Of a stretch of 64,000 bases of DNA, positions 1 through 11,636 are shown in pieces. Under the pieces are notes generated by a model. It was not told the origin of the DNA, ran no database searches, and saw nothing but the letters and a program-made list of their open reading frames with translations. This DNA is from Erythroxylum novogranatense. Taxonomy: Eukaryota; Streptophyta; Magnoliopsida; Malpighiales; Erythroxylaceae. Location: the NCBI GenBank assembly GCA_029891385.1, contig CM057228.1, positions 63,742,523 to 63,806,522 on the forward strand, written 5' to 3'. The number at the start of each line of letters is the position of its first letter. The stretch's first letter is position 1. The position numbers and the translations under genes were made by a program.

Positions 1-1143
1 TACACAAAACATCAACATCACTTAATTCAATAAATACACGATTCTGATTCTACATCAACAATATTATTACAACTTAACATAGTTGGAAACCCGAGTGAAC
101 CCTTCATGTCTCCAAGGTCTTTGTCTTTAATGCTTCCACCGCAGCTTCCTTCGCTATTCCCGATCCATGGCTTTTACCATTTCGTTATAAGCAAGATCCA
201 TGCTTCTCTCGACTCCAATGCATCTTCACCAAACTCTTCCGCACAAGCCTGTAGCTTCAATGTCTTAGCCTCACAATGCCTAACCCGCTTTCTAGCACAA
301 GAAGCATCTCTTTCGTTCGTCATACTTCTTCTTTATCGACTTAAGGCGGTTCTCGAAACCTCAAAAGTAGCTATCTTTGCTTTGTGTTGGCTGTAATCAT
401 TGTCAAATAGCATCTTCTTCTGTCATCATAGATGTCAATGAGCTTTTCAAAACACAGTGTCTTAGCCATAGACCTCTATTTGAGCAAGTTTAGATGAGAG
501 GTGTATGAATTCCTTTACACCTTCAAAAAATGCTCATAGTCTAATGATAGACGCCTAAACGTTTCAAAAGTCGCTTCGCAATATTTTGCATCTTCTCATG
601 ATCAACCATATTCATGGATTCAAGAATGCAAAGCGACCCCTCACCATATATTTTCAGATAGAATCGATACACTAGTTCCTGTATGGAGTTAGAAGAACTA
701 TTGACCCCGAAGATTTCCAAAGAACTTCTCGTGAAACCCGATCAACCTTTGACTCCTTTAAAAGGAACAAGTACCTCAAAGAGTTCGTTGATACCAAGCC
801 TCATCATCCTCACCACTTGAATTATCCATTTCAAGTGAATTAGTCAGTAAAATAACAAAGTAAAATGTGAAATTTGATTACGTAAATAGAATAAACAAAA
901 GAAAACTGAAATGTTACCAAGATAGAAGAAACCATGATCTTCCTCACAAACACCACCGAGGGTAAATCTATGGGATTTCGATTCACTAGAAAGAATGTAT
1001 ATTCGTAAGATTGATAAGAATTCATGCATGCATTAACAACGATTATTAGTTGATGGTCTAAAGCATAACTTGATAAGTATTAGTCAATTATGTGATTCTA
1101 GTTCGAAGTTACATTCAACCAAAACTTTTGTGAAGTCGTAAAC
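1..1143. other. Degenerate repeat-derived DNA, no intact gene
   Basis: No reading frame here has recognisable protein similarity. On the minus strand between about 840 and 1 there are coding-like, charged stretches broken by many stops, which would fit a decayed retroelement gag-like or coiled-coil ORF. I could not identify the family. The segment sits directly upstream of a copia pol remnant and is probably part of the same repeat cluster. Confidence 0.3.
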
Positions 1144-1545
1144 AAAGATGGTACAGTGGTGGTGTCACTTTCGACCAAACCTAGTGTCATGGTCAAGCAA
1201 GAGACAAAGCTCGATTGCATTATCAATCGCCAAGTTGAATATATGTCCGCCACAAGTTGTTGTTCACAAATATTTTGGATCAAGTATCAATTGGAGGACT
1301 ACTCAATACAAGAGGAAGAGATTCCAATATATCGCGACAACACCACCGCCATCGACACGAAAGAATCCAATACAACATTCAAGGTCAAGCACATAGAAGT
1401 CGACATCATTTCGAGAGATTACGCTCAGAGGAAAGTCGCTACCTACGTTCGTGGAAACAAAATATCAGTCGGCGGATTTCTTCACAAAACCACTAAGTGA
1501 AGATCCCTTTAAAGAAATCAGACGCAACCTCAATATGGTGATGCT
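1144..1545 (+). pseudogene. Ty1/copia pol 3' end (RNase H tail), broken
   Basis: This is the C-terminal end of a Ty1/copia polyprotein, covering the last part of the RNase H domain. One frame from 1156 reads EYMSATSCCSQIFWI, then a DNTTAI block and KHIE, which match the usual copia RNase H order. The final motif (KPLSED followed by a basic segment) lies at about 1487-1537 in a different frame, so at least one frameshift separates the parts. The rest of pol is not upstream in the window, so the remnant is truncated. It is followed by an extra downstream ORF rather than directly by an LTR, the arrangement known from Sireviruses such as SIRE1 and Endovir. Confidence 0.8.
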
Positions 1546-1547
1546 AA

Positions 1548-1665
1548 CGGACCATTCATCTGGTTTTTCATGAAGACCAGACTGATAGACGGAGGAGTTA
1601 ACGGGGCATTCATCTGGTTTTTCATGAAGACAACAAAGACAGACGGTGGAGTTAAGGGCGTTACA
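1548..1665 (+). repeat. 54-bp minirepeat in the pol-ORF spacer, copy 1
   Basis: Two adjacent units about 54 bp apart contain the phrase CATTCATCTGGTTTTTCATG (from 1553 and 1607), each followed by an imperfect GGAGGAGTTAACGG. The related block at 4900-5060 has three units, so the array differs in copy number between the two duplicated blocks. Confidence 0.75.
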
Positions 1666-1869
1666 CGGTTTCAGATATAAAACTTCTTTGACAAAAAAGA
1701 GTTTTAGCGGAAAAAGTCGTCAAATCATCGAGAAGTAGAATCGTTCTAGAATTCACTATAAAATCCCTAAAACTGACCTTTGGGATTTCTGGCGAATTCA
1801 CAAATTGTTAGTTCTCTTAAATCTCTGTGATATTTCTTCAAGCAAAGTTCCTACTCAATCAGAATCAGC

Positions 1870-4120
1870 AAGATGAATGTCAAGCCTATTTTGCGACTTG
1901 ATCCAGATCGAGGATCGGAAGATTGGTAAACTTCAACAACTCGTAAACGAAGAGATGGATATAGAGCGCAGATAATCGCGGCAGTTGGAGAAACTTCTTT
2001 GAAGTACGAGATGAAGTCTATCTCGTAGAAGTTTATGAGTTCGAAGAATACTAAATCGAGAGATGATACAATCGTGTCGTATGTAGACACACACTCGGTT
2101 ATAAGAACGAAGGAGTTACTGGAGAAAGTCAGTGAATGTCCGATGGATGGAGTTCGACTCACTAACATGACGAAATAGATGACTAAGCTTAAGATGAACG
2201 AAGATGAAGTTAGTCGTCAACTTTATGAACAAAATAACCCAAGTGAAAGGAGAGCCTCTTGGCTGGTACCAAAGGCAAGGGTATTGTTCGCGGTTCTATG
2301 TGACTGTGTGTTACCTAGATTAGGTTCACGACATCAAGTCACTACCCTGGATGAACAATGTATTTTTCATCTTCTGAATCATCACCCAATAGATTTACCA
2401 TTTTTTATTTTTCAGTACATGGTAAAATCAATAAAGGATACAAACACTAGTCCGTATGGGATGTTGTTGACAAGAGTGTTCAGAGAATCTGGCATCAGAT
2501 TGGATTGGGCAGTTAGACAGAAGATATCTATTAGAAGCTACATTGATTCAACATCAATTGCAAAAATGGGTCTGAGACTTTCAGACAGAAAAGGAGCAGA
2601 ATCGCCAAGGAAAGCAACGATTGAGGCCGAGCGTATACAGAAGCAGTCTCCTATGAAGGAAACAAGAAGTTCACATTCCGAGGAATCAAAGTCCAGAGGT
2701 GTTCGATTTTTTGAATCAGGTGACTTGAAGCGTAAAGGGGAACCTCTACCGAGTGACATTCCAAAGAAAGCAAGAAGGTTACCCAGAGCGAAAACTCTGA
2801 AACAGAAAGAAGCCAAGAATCCAAAGACTCAAGCCAATCGAGCATTCTCAACTACAAGGATCAAGAGCTACAAAGTCCCCGCCATCAATCCTTGAAAATG
2901 ATTCGTAAACTCGATCTCGAGGAGCCGGAGGAAAAGGAAAGAAGAACTCGAAAGATGAAAACGCAACCTAAAAGGTCACCAAGGCGAAAGAAAATGAGTC
3001 CGAGAAAGGAAGGAAGTCCAACAACAAAACCAAAGTCTAAGAAGGCAAGACAAGAAAAGACGTTGTTGATACTAAACAAATGTCCGCTGATGATACTACC
3101 GATATTGCTGAAGTTAATGTCGAAGTTATTACTTGGTAATCTCAAGGATACTCACACCGCCCTTGACAATCCAATTTTGAAGAAGTAGTTTCTACTACTT
3201 TTCGGTCTTCATTTATCCACAAACAAATTGCTACACATGTTATGAGACAAAAGGTTACTCGTAAAGTAGTAAGTGTGATGACTAGTGTTCCATCCGAATC
3301 TTTAACTTTTCAAAGAGAAAGTTGGGAAACAGATTGGTTGTTACAGAGGAGAAGAAGACCAAATCTCTCATCATCCGAGACAAACCAAAGAGATTTGTGA
3401 AAGCCTTCTTCAAATCACTTGAATTTGATTCTGAGATTCTACATCATTGGATAGGGGTTACAAGAATTTCTATGATCAAGCGAAAAGAGTTGCAAGAGAA
3501 CCATATCCACCGTAACCATTTGGAGAGCGTCGACTTCTTATCCAACATCGACGAGACAAGAATCAAGGTGGTACCCGATTTACAACCACCAAATTTTGTG
3601 GAACGCAGCGTGAAGAGAAACCGTCGAAAGTTCAACCGAACCGATTTTGGATGACATGACGGATCGATCGCGAAGCGGTGCAATTGATTGATGAAGCATG
3701 TGAAGAGAAAAGAAGTCGAAGTTCTATCTGCATTTATCAAGATCCAGGAACAAGCCAAACTAAGGCTACAGCAGATGATCCACAGTGGAGGTACTATCGA
3801 AAGCGGTCAGATTGTTCTTTTTCGATTGGCAAGTTAAAATGTTTTTCTATTGTTTTACGCAACATTCTGCAAAATCGACCTCTGTGGGAGATCAACTCAA
3901 TTGCAGAAGCTATGCCTTGGCTTGGAAGTACATATCTACGATACTTGACTCCTATGATCTTGATATTCCTGATCGAGTCAGATATGTTCCTCCGCCTCCT
4001 ACAAATTATTGAAACACATGTCTCAAACGTGGAAGCTTATACAACAACATTCTTGTTGTTGAAAAACAAATTGTTGAGATGTAATCCTCGATCGCAATTT
4101 AATCGTCGACTCTAAACAAA
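1870..4120 (+). pseudogene. Sirevirus-type downstream (env-position) ORF, copy 1, broken
   Basis: This is the extra ORF downstream of copia pol. It seems to start at ATG 1872 (MNVKPI) but meets stops and frameshifts. The best-preserved piece is open from 2179 to 2893 and contains a domain resembling the family annotated as putative plant transposon protein: a WLVPKARVLF block, then VLPRLGSRHQVTTLDEQ and an HPIDLP segment. A lysine/arginine-rich low-complexity region follows (about 2640-3190), and then a second conserved region in pieces (3322-3654, 3678-4115) with VVPDLQPPNF. I see no convincing transmembrane segment, so the position is env-like but an envelope function is not supported. Copy 2 at 5288-7464 is better preserved. 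Confidence 0.7.
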
Positions 4121-4339
4121 CAAGTTCGAAACTTGATAAGGATATGAAGAAGGTTAAGAAGATGTGAAAAAGTTGGTGAAGCGATTAGGAAATAATTTTG
4201 ATTAATAACAAATGGAGAAGGAAGAATGAGGAAGAATCACCGAAGGAAAAGCATTTAAAGATGAAAGCGAAGTTATTTTTTATTTACTCATACTTCAGAT
4301 ATTTGAAACTTTTCATATTCCTCTATTATATCAAAATAT

Positions 4340-4852
4340 TTGTTATCATCAAAAGGGGAGATTGTTAAGTCAAACCACACTTCACGATTTAATAATTTTG
4401 ATGACAAACAAAGAGAAATATACAATGAAAAGTAGATAGACGCATGAACAAATGAAAAGTAGATGGACGCAAGAGAAGTAACAAAAAATGAAGGAGAAAA
4501 ATCACAGAAGCAAAAACAAATGAACGAGAAAAATCGCAGAAGTAAAAAACAAATGAAAGAGAAAAATCAGCAGAAAAAAAAAAACCAAGTTAAAAATCAA
4601 TCAAGCAAACACCGACGAAGCTTTACAACAAAAAGCATTTTAAGTTTTATAAGAAAAAGGCAGCGGAAGCTTCATAAAAGAAAAGCAGACGGAAGCTTTA
4701 CAAGTGAAAAGCAGACGGAAGAGAAAAGCAGATGATACAAAAATCAGACGGAACAAAGAAACATAAGTTTTAGTTAGTTACGGACTCAAACTGAATAACC
4801 GTTTCTTTCAAGATTCAAGAAGCACATATTCAAGAAACAGTTGAAGACCCGA
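4340..4852 (+). mobile_element. Polypurine tract and truncated Sirevirus-type LTR between the two copies
   Basis: The polypurine tract ATCATCAAAAGGGGAGATTG (4346-4365) runs into an LTR beginning TGTTAAGTCAAACC at 4363. The LTR carries the phrase TTTTGATGACAAACAAAGAG, typical of Sirevirus-like copia LTRs, and then A-rich repeats with AGACGGAAGC. About 490 bp on, at 4853, it is cut by the start of the second pol-tail/ORF block, so it is an LTR fragment. Confidence 0.7.
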
Positions 4853-5287
4853 CTAAGTGAAGATCGCTTTAAAGAAATCAGACGCAACCTCAATATGATG
4901 ATGTTAACGGACCATCCATCTGGTTTTTCATAAAGACAAGACAGACAGACGGAGGAGTTAACGGACCATCCATCTGTTTTTTTTATAAAGACAAGATGCA
5001 TGACGGAGGAGTTAACGGACCATTCATCCGGTTTTTCTTTTTAAAGACAAGACAAGGAACGGTGGAATTAATGGCGTTAGGCGGTTTCGGACTTAAAACT
5101 TCTTTCACAAGGAAAATTTAAGAGGAAAAAGGTCGTCGAGATCATCGAGAAGTACAATCGTTCTAGAATTTGCCATAAAATCCTCAAACCGACTTTTGGG
5201 ATTTCTACCGAATCGAGAAATTGCCGCTTCTCCGAAATCTCTCTGAAATCTTTTCAACCAAGTTCCTACTCAATCGTAATCAAGAAG
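4853..5287 (+). repeat. Start of duplicated block: pol tail plus three-unit minirepeat
   Basis: From 4853 the sequence repeats 1493 onward: the last copia pol residues (LSEDRFKEIRRNLNM) followed by the CCATCCATCTGGTTTTT minirepeat, here in three units between about 4908 and 5060. The rest of pol is missing, since LTR sequence lies directly upstream, so this is a breakpoint inside a duplicated element and not an independent intact insertion. Confidence 0.75.
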
Positions 5288-7464
5288 ATGAATGTCAAGC
5301 CTATTTTATGAGTTGATCCAGAGCAAACCGGGAAGATTGGTAAACTTCAAGAACTAAGAAAGGAACAAATGGATGTAGAGCCGGAGATAATAGCAAGAGT
5401 TGGAGAAACTTCTTTCAAATACGAGATCAAGTCTATCTCAAAGAAGTTTATGAGTTCGGAAGAATACTAAAACGAAGGGACGATACAATCGTGTCATATG
5501 TAGAAACACACCCTATTATAGAACGAAGGAGTTAGTGGAGAAAGTCACCGAATGTCCGAGGAGTGGAGTTCAACCTTTAACATGGTGAAATGGATGACTA
5601 AGTTGAAGATGAACGAAGATGAAGTTACTCGTCAACTTTATGGACGTAACAACCCAATCGAAAGGAGAGCCTCTTGGTTGGTACCAAAGGCAAGGGTATT
5701 GTTCGCGTTCTTTCAGGATCGTGTGTTACCTAGAATAGGTTCACGACATCAGGTCACTACCCTGGATGAACAATGTATCCTTCATCTTCTGAATCATCAA
5801 CCAATAGATTTACCATTTCTGATTTTTAACTATATGGTAAAATCAATAAAGGATACGAACACCCTTCCGTATGGGATGTTGTTGACAAGAATATTTAGAG
5901 AAGCGGCATCGATTGATGGGGAGTTCGACGAAGGTATCATTAGAAGCTACATAGATTCAACATCGATTGCCAAAATGGGTCTGAGATTTTCAGATAGAAA
6001 AGGAGTAGAAGCACCAAGAAAACCAACAACTGAGGGGGAGCCAATACCGAAGAAATCCTCTATGAAGGGAACAACATCACATTCTCAGGAATCAAAGTCG
6101 AGAAGTGTTCGATTCTTTGAATCAGGTAACTTAAAACGTAAAGGGAACCTCTGTGAGTGACATTCCAAAGAAGCAAAAGGTCACCCAGAGCTGAAAGCGT
6201 ATGCGACAAAAAGAAGCCACTCAATCCACACAATCAAGCCATTCAAAGCATTATGAAGGCGTAGATCAAAAGCTACAAAGTCATTTGTCATCAATCCTTC
6301 GAAAGATTCGTAAACTCAATCTCAAGGAAGTGGAAGAAAAGAAAGAAGAACCCGAGAAGAGAAAATGCAATCTAAAAGGTCACCGAGGTTAAAGAAGATG
6401 AGTGCAAGAAAGAAGAAACTTCAACAACAGAGACAGAGTCTAAGAATGCAAGGCTAGAACGATCTATTGTTGATATCTGTTGATTTTATGAAGCTAATGT
6501 GGAAACTCATCAAGATAGTGTGGAAGTTGTTACGGGTAATATTAAGGATTCTCACAATGTCCTTAATAATACATTTTTGAAGAAGTAGTTTTACTACTTT
6601 TCGGTCTTCAATTGTCCATAAACAAGTTGCTACACATGTTATGGGACAGAAGGCTACTAAAAAAGTTGTGAATGTAATGACCAATGTTCCATCCAAGTAT
6701 TTAACCTTTCGAAGAGAAAGTTGGGAACATAGATTGGTTGTTACAGAGGAGAAGAAGACCAAATCATATCATCCGAGACAAACCAAAAGATTTGTCAAAG
6801 CCTTCTTCAAATCAGTTGAATATGATAATGGCATTTTACATCCGTTAGATAGGGGCTACAAAACTTTTATGATCAATCAAGAGAGTTGCAAAGAACCATA
6901 TCCACCAGAGCCATTTGGAGAGCGTCTCACTTCTTATCCAATACTGGACAGTACAGTGATCAAGGTGGTACCTGATTTACAACCACCAAATTTTTTTGAA
7001 CTCAAGTATGAGAAAATGAAGCTGAAAGTTCAACCACAGCCAGTCTTGGATGACATGACTTCTGATCAGATTGCAGAAGCAGTGAAACTGATTGATGAAG
7101 CATGTGAAAAGAAAAGAAGTGGTACCTCTATCTGCGTTTATCAAGATCCAGGATCAAGCCAAACTGAGGCTACAAAGCAGATGATCCATGTGGAGGCACT
7201 ATCGAAGGGTCAATATTGCTCACTCGATTGGCAACTCGAATGTTGTTATACTATTTTACGTAACATTCTGCGAAATCGACCTCTCGTGGAGATCAACTCA
7301 ATTGCTGAAGCTATGCCATGGTTTGGAAGCACCGTTTCACGATATCGTGATCCCTTTGATCTTGATATTCTGAACAAGTCAGATATGTTCCTCCACCTCT
7401 CCTACAAATCATTGAATCAAATGTCTCAAAAGAGGAGCTTATACAACAACAATTGCTATTGTTG
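5288..7464 (+). pseudogene. Sirevirus-type downstream (env-position) ORF, copy 2
   Basis: This is the second and better-preserved copy of the downstream ORF. It begins at ATG 5288 (MNVKPIL, then a stop). An open stretch of 202 codons (5552-6160) carries the putative plant transposon protein-like domain (ASWLVPKARVLFAF, DRVLPRIGSRHQ, QPIDLPFLIF). A lysine-rich low-complexity segment with frameshifts follows (6160-6600). The last part, 6641-7465, is open for 274 codons and has VVPDLQPPNFFELKYEKMK and a segment with DEACEKKRSG and EINSIAEAMPWFG, which I cannot assign to a known family. The two open parts are in different frames and the frame between them is broken, so the whole is a pseudogene. 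It lies between a pol-tail fragment and a polypurine tract on the same strand. Confidence 0.7.
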
Positions 7465-7772
7465 AAAAGCAAGTTGTTGAGACAGAATCCTCGATCGCAA
7501 TTTGAATCATCAACTTTAAAGAAGCAAGTTCGAAACTTGATAAGGATATGAAGAAAATTAAGAAGATGCTGAAAAAGTTGATGAAGCAGATTGGGAAATA
7601 GATTTTTTTGATTAATAACAAATAGGGGGAGAAGGAAGAATCAGAAAGAAGAATCAGCTGAAAGGAAAAGGCAGAAGCGAATATTTTGTAAAAAGCAGAA
7701 GTTATTTCTGATCTCTTAATACTTCTGTATATTTTGATACTTTTCATATTTCTCTAATTCACAAGTATTTGT

Positions 7773-8470
7773 TATCATCAAAAAGGGGGAGAATGTTCAG
7801 TCAAACCAGACTTCACGTATTAAATAATTTTGATGACAAACAAAGAGAACTATACAACAAAGAGAAATATACAAATGAAAAGTAGTACGATGAGAAAAAG
7901 CGGTGAAAGGAAGAAAAGGACGGAAGCTAAAAGAAAAGCAGACGGAAGCATTTTACGAAAAACAGACGAAAGCTAAAAGAAAAGCAGACGGAAGCACTTT
8001 ACGAAAGACTGACGGAAGCTAAAAGAAAAGCAGACGGAAGCACTTTACAAAAGACAGAGGAAGCTAAAAGAAAAGCGACGGAACCATTTTACTTAAAGAT
8101 GATTTGAAGCTAAAAGAAAACCAGATTTAAGCTAAGCAAAAATGACTAAGCTTTTACTAAAAGCGCATGGTTAAGCAAAAATGACGGAAGCTTTTTTCAA
8201 AAGCGGCGGAAGCATTTTACAAAAAGGCATTTGAAGCCTTAGGAATGTAAAAGCAAACCGATACAAAAATCGACGGAATCAATTGCTGTGTTTCTCTCTA
8301 ACCCTTACTTTATCTAAATCGTACTTTTCATATTAACAAGTTTTAAACTAGTTACACATTGACTTACGATAAGTGTTTGAGAGAACAAGTCATATCTCTA
8401 AAGGGGTTAACGATAAGTTTATCACAATTCAACCCGCCCTTCTTGTGCATCTTGATCATATTATTGCTCA
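7773..8470 (+). mobile_element. Sirevirus-type polypurine tract and 3' LTR
   Basis: The tract CAAAAAGGGGGAGAA (7779-7793) is followed by an LTR starting TGTTCAGTCAAACC at 7794. It closely resembles the fragment at 4363, including the TTTTGATGACAAACAAAGAG phrase. Between about 7900 and 8250 the LTR has at least eight dispersed repeats of a GCAGACGGAAGC motif separated by AAAGAAAA. Near the end is the phrase CACAATTCAACCCGCCCTTC, common near the 3' end of copia LTRs. The exact terminus is unclear; TGATCA at 8457 or GCTCA at 8470 are candidates. Confidence 0.65.
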
Positions 8471-10500
8471 ATATATTAACGTGTAATTTACTTTGAAGAA
8501 TTGTAATAATAGATAGCATAATATCGTAACTGCTTCGTCTCCGTTTCCAGTTCCTCTGACATCATGTTCAAGTTCAATTTACATTAACATCCAAGTACGA
8601 AATCGAAGCGCGCCGTCCTCCATTGTTTTCCTAATATCGTGGTCAATTCTATTACTTAATTCGAAGTTTCCTACCCAAGTGCCCATAATGTTTTATAGCA
8701 AATCGATGTAGTTCGTCAAAGCTCGTTACTTCTCGACAAGAAAATTGAGCTTAATGCGCTTTTCTCATTAAATGCCTTTTGTGCTTCGATACATTTGTGT
8801 TCAGATCGCCCGCTTCTAAATGCATCTTTATGTCTTCGTCGACGTTTGTATTCTCCATGCTAATTAGCTACGGGATGTTGCCTTGTTCAAGTTCAATTTA
8901 GATGAATGCTTCCTACTCCAAGATCCATTATGTTTTATAGCAAATTTGATGTATTTCGTCAAAGCTCATTACTTCTCTCGAAGAAAATTGAACTTCCGCT
9001 CGCTTTTACGATTCCTCCGCCAGGCTTCGCTTAAATCGCTTTTAAATACATCTTTATATCTTCGCCTAATTTTCTTATTGTAAAATCAGTATTGTTAACT
9101 TCGTCTACTTTTTCAACTCCGTATATTTTTAACTTCGTCTACTTTTTCATCTCCGCTCATATTTATAACTTCGCCTACTTTTTCAATTCCATCTATTTTA
9201 AGTTAAATCTACTTTCTCAACTCCATCATTTTCTCTGCTTCCTCTGTCTTGTCAAGTTCGTGTGTTAGAAGTGAGGAAAAGCGACGATGGAAAACCAACC
9301 GAGCAAATCACGTTCGAATTAACAAGCGGGACGATAGAATAAGCAAATCACCTCCCAATTAAGAAGCGAGACGATAGAAGTGAAACGACCAAATTCAAAT
9401 ATTGAAAATTAAAATGCAGACTCAAGTAAGACATAAAGCACAAAAAGTTAGAGCATAAAACTTTACAAAGCGATATGTCTTAAACTAGATGATTCCTCCT
9501 GATAATCCTCAAACCTCTGCTTTGACAGAGGAGTTCCTTTCGACATGAAAAATATATGTACAAGGAAAGAGAATGCCAACTCCTCTCCTGCTCAACTCCG
9601 TCTTCATTGAAGTTCCTCGCTTTTAATAGCTCTTACCCAAAACCGATTCACACATTATGAATGACTACAAGAAAGATCAACATTGTTACAATCTTTCCAT
9701 TAGATTATCTCGTCAAGATAACAACATTCTTCATTCGGTCTTGCTATTTTCTTAGAATCGCTTCTTTTTTGTACACAATCTTCATACTCAAACAGCTTTG
9801 AATCTTATTTTGCGTCTCGCTTCATTCGATTCTTTCCACCATTTTTCCACACTCAATGCTTTCAACCGCTTTCGATTCTTCTTTCTTGAATCTTTACTGA
9901 AGCAGTTAATCAGTTGACTTCCTAACTAACTCGAATCGACTCTTCAGATCCGCTTCGATTCTTCTCATGCGCTCATTATACACGTCTTAAATCTGCATTT
10001 TACTATTTGCATCGTATGCGCTTTAGTATTCGCGTCTGCGTCTGCTTTTATGCCTACGCTCGCTTTGTTGAAGATTTTCCACTAGATTATCTATCCGAAG
10101 ATAACAACCGCTTTTGCTTTCATCTACTTTTGAACTTTCGTCTGTTCTTCTTCTTTCGCTCGCTTTTCAACGTCTTACTACTTGAACGTATTTTGCTTCT
10201 TTGAGCATGTTCTTGTTCTTCTTTATTTAAAAAGATTCATTGATGTCATTTCCAACTCCGATTAAATTTCACTTACCAATTCCATAATTCTTCTTGGAGT
10301 ATCTGAATTGACTAATCCTTCTTCGAAAACATTGTAAATTATTTTTATCTTATCTCGAAAGAAAGTTATTTCATCTTAGCTCTTCTCCCAACCGATGATT
10401 ATCTCGATTACATTTTCAAATTATTTTTATTTAATCGTTATCTTAAATTTTGCCCTGCGTATAAATTCACTGGGCACTTTCACTGCGCATTTGCGCAGTG
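8471..10500. repeat. Non-coding repeat-derived block with internal tandem duplications
   Basis: No gene is visible. A segment near 8664-8800 recurs at about 8906-9040 (shared phrase ATGTTTTATAGCAAAT and CGTCAAAGCTC). From 9097 to about 9235 there are four units of roughly 35 bp built on AACTTCGTCTACTTTTTCAA. At 9302-9380 a unit of about 40 bp with GGGACGATAGAA is repeated twice. The CTTCGTCTACTTTT words look like reversed, decayed versions of the AGACGGAAGC words in the neighbouring LTR, so part of this block may be an inverted LTR remnant. Confidence 0.45.
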
Positions 10501-11636
10501 TTAACCTGCTAGTGTTGTATGTAGCTTAAATGACGTGGTTTTACTTTTTTTATTAATAAAACAGCGTCATTTTCTTACAAATAAAACGAGGGCTACGGGT
10601 CACGTTGGTTGGACCGAGCCTAGGCCTGACCTGAGCTACTTGGCTCGACTTGTGGTTGGACGACCAAACTCGTCCAACTTATGGCCTGGAATTATCATGA
10701 ACTAGGCCGGGTTAGTTTTAATTATTAACCATTCTCGTCCAGTATGGTTCTTTGTCTTGAAGTGGTGGCGAAACAAAGCAATGAGCGTAACATAAAGTGG
10801 AGTCGATTACTGTTTGGTTAAAGCGATGAATAGAAAAAATCTATCTCCGTCTCTATGACAATGTGTTTGGATGCGAGGACGAAGCGACAAAAATGTGCCA
10901 ATGACAAAAATGCCCCTGATAGTTAAGATGAATAAAAACGTATTATTAATTGATAAGTTAATTGGAATAAGGTATGATTGTCAAAAATAACGCAAATAAT
11001 TATAATAACAATAACGCAAATAATTATAATAGACAAATGTAGATCTAAACGGGGAGACTCACATTTTCGAGCATCTGCGTTTCACTCACCTCGCGAACCT
11101 CTTGGGGAAGACGACACCACCGTGCGATAGCGATCGGAGCCAAGCGAGGGATCGAGATCGGAGCAAAGCGTGCGACAGAGGCGTGAAGGACGTGGGATAT
11201 TTTAGGAAGGGTAACTTAAGTTCTTCTACGTTTTTCATACGAAGACGGAGACTTTGTCGCTGTCTTTCGTTTTTCAAGTAGACAGGATTAGTGTGTCTCC
11301 GTCTATCGGTGACAAATGACAAGATAACATAAGCACCAACCAAACACACGTGGTGGATAGGATTATTATGTTTTGTTACCTGTCCCCTATACGGTGTCAG
11401 CAACCATACGGGGGGTTAGTAAAGGGAAGTTTTTGTCGTTCAATTGAAATAAATATTTTGGCACTGGAGTCAAAGCCAATATGTCCCCAGTCCTAGCCCA
11501 AATCATGGCGTTTAACCTCAAGCAAACCTGACGAGCACCGGGAACCGCCATAACCCAATTATCATTTTATGAGGAAAGAAGTATAACAAATATTTTGGTA
11601 CTTGAAAACGAAACGGAAAAGGAAAGTAGAGAGAAG
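10501..11636. other. Upstream region of RRP6L3, no gene seen
   Basis: This stretch separates the repeat cluster from RRP6L3 and should include its promoter. I see no clear TATA box near the start. A minus-strand reading frame at 11086-11403 has no recognisable similarity. Words such as TCTCCGTCT and AACCAAACA occur in opposite orientations near 10815-10870 and 11290-11345, which may be an old MITE-like insertion, but the match is weak. Confidence 0.4.

Noticed and set aside
4463..4735. Lysine-rich 90-codon frame
   Set aside because: It is a translation of A-rich LTR repeats (AGACGGAAGC words and AAAAA runs), not a gene.
5288..7464. Downstream ORF as a true retroviral envelope gene
   Set aside because: Only the position is env-like. 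No signal peptide, transmembrane segment or fusion-type motif is visible.
11086..11403. Minus-strand 105-codon frame upstream of RRP6L3
   Set aside because: No recognisable similarity; lies in probable transposon-derived DNA.
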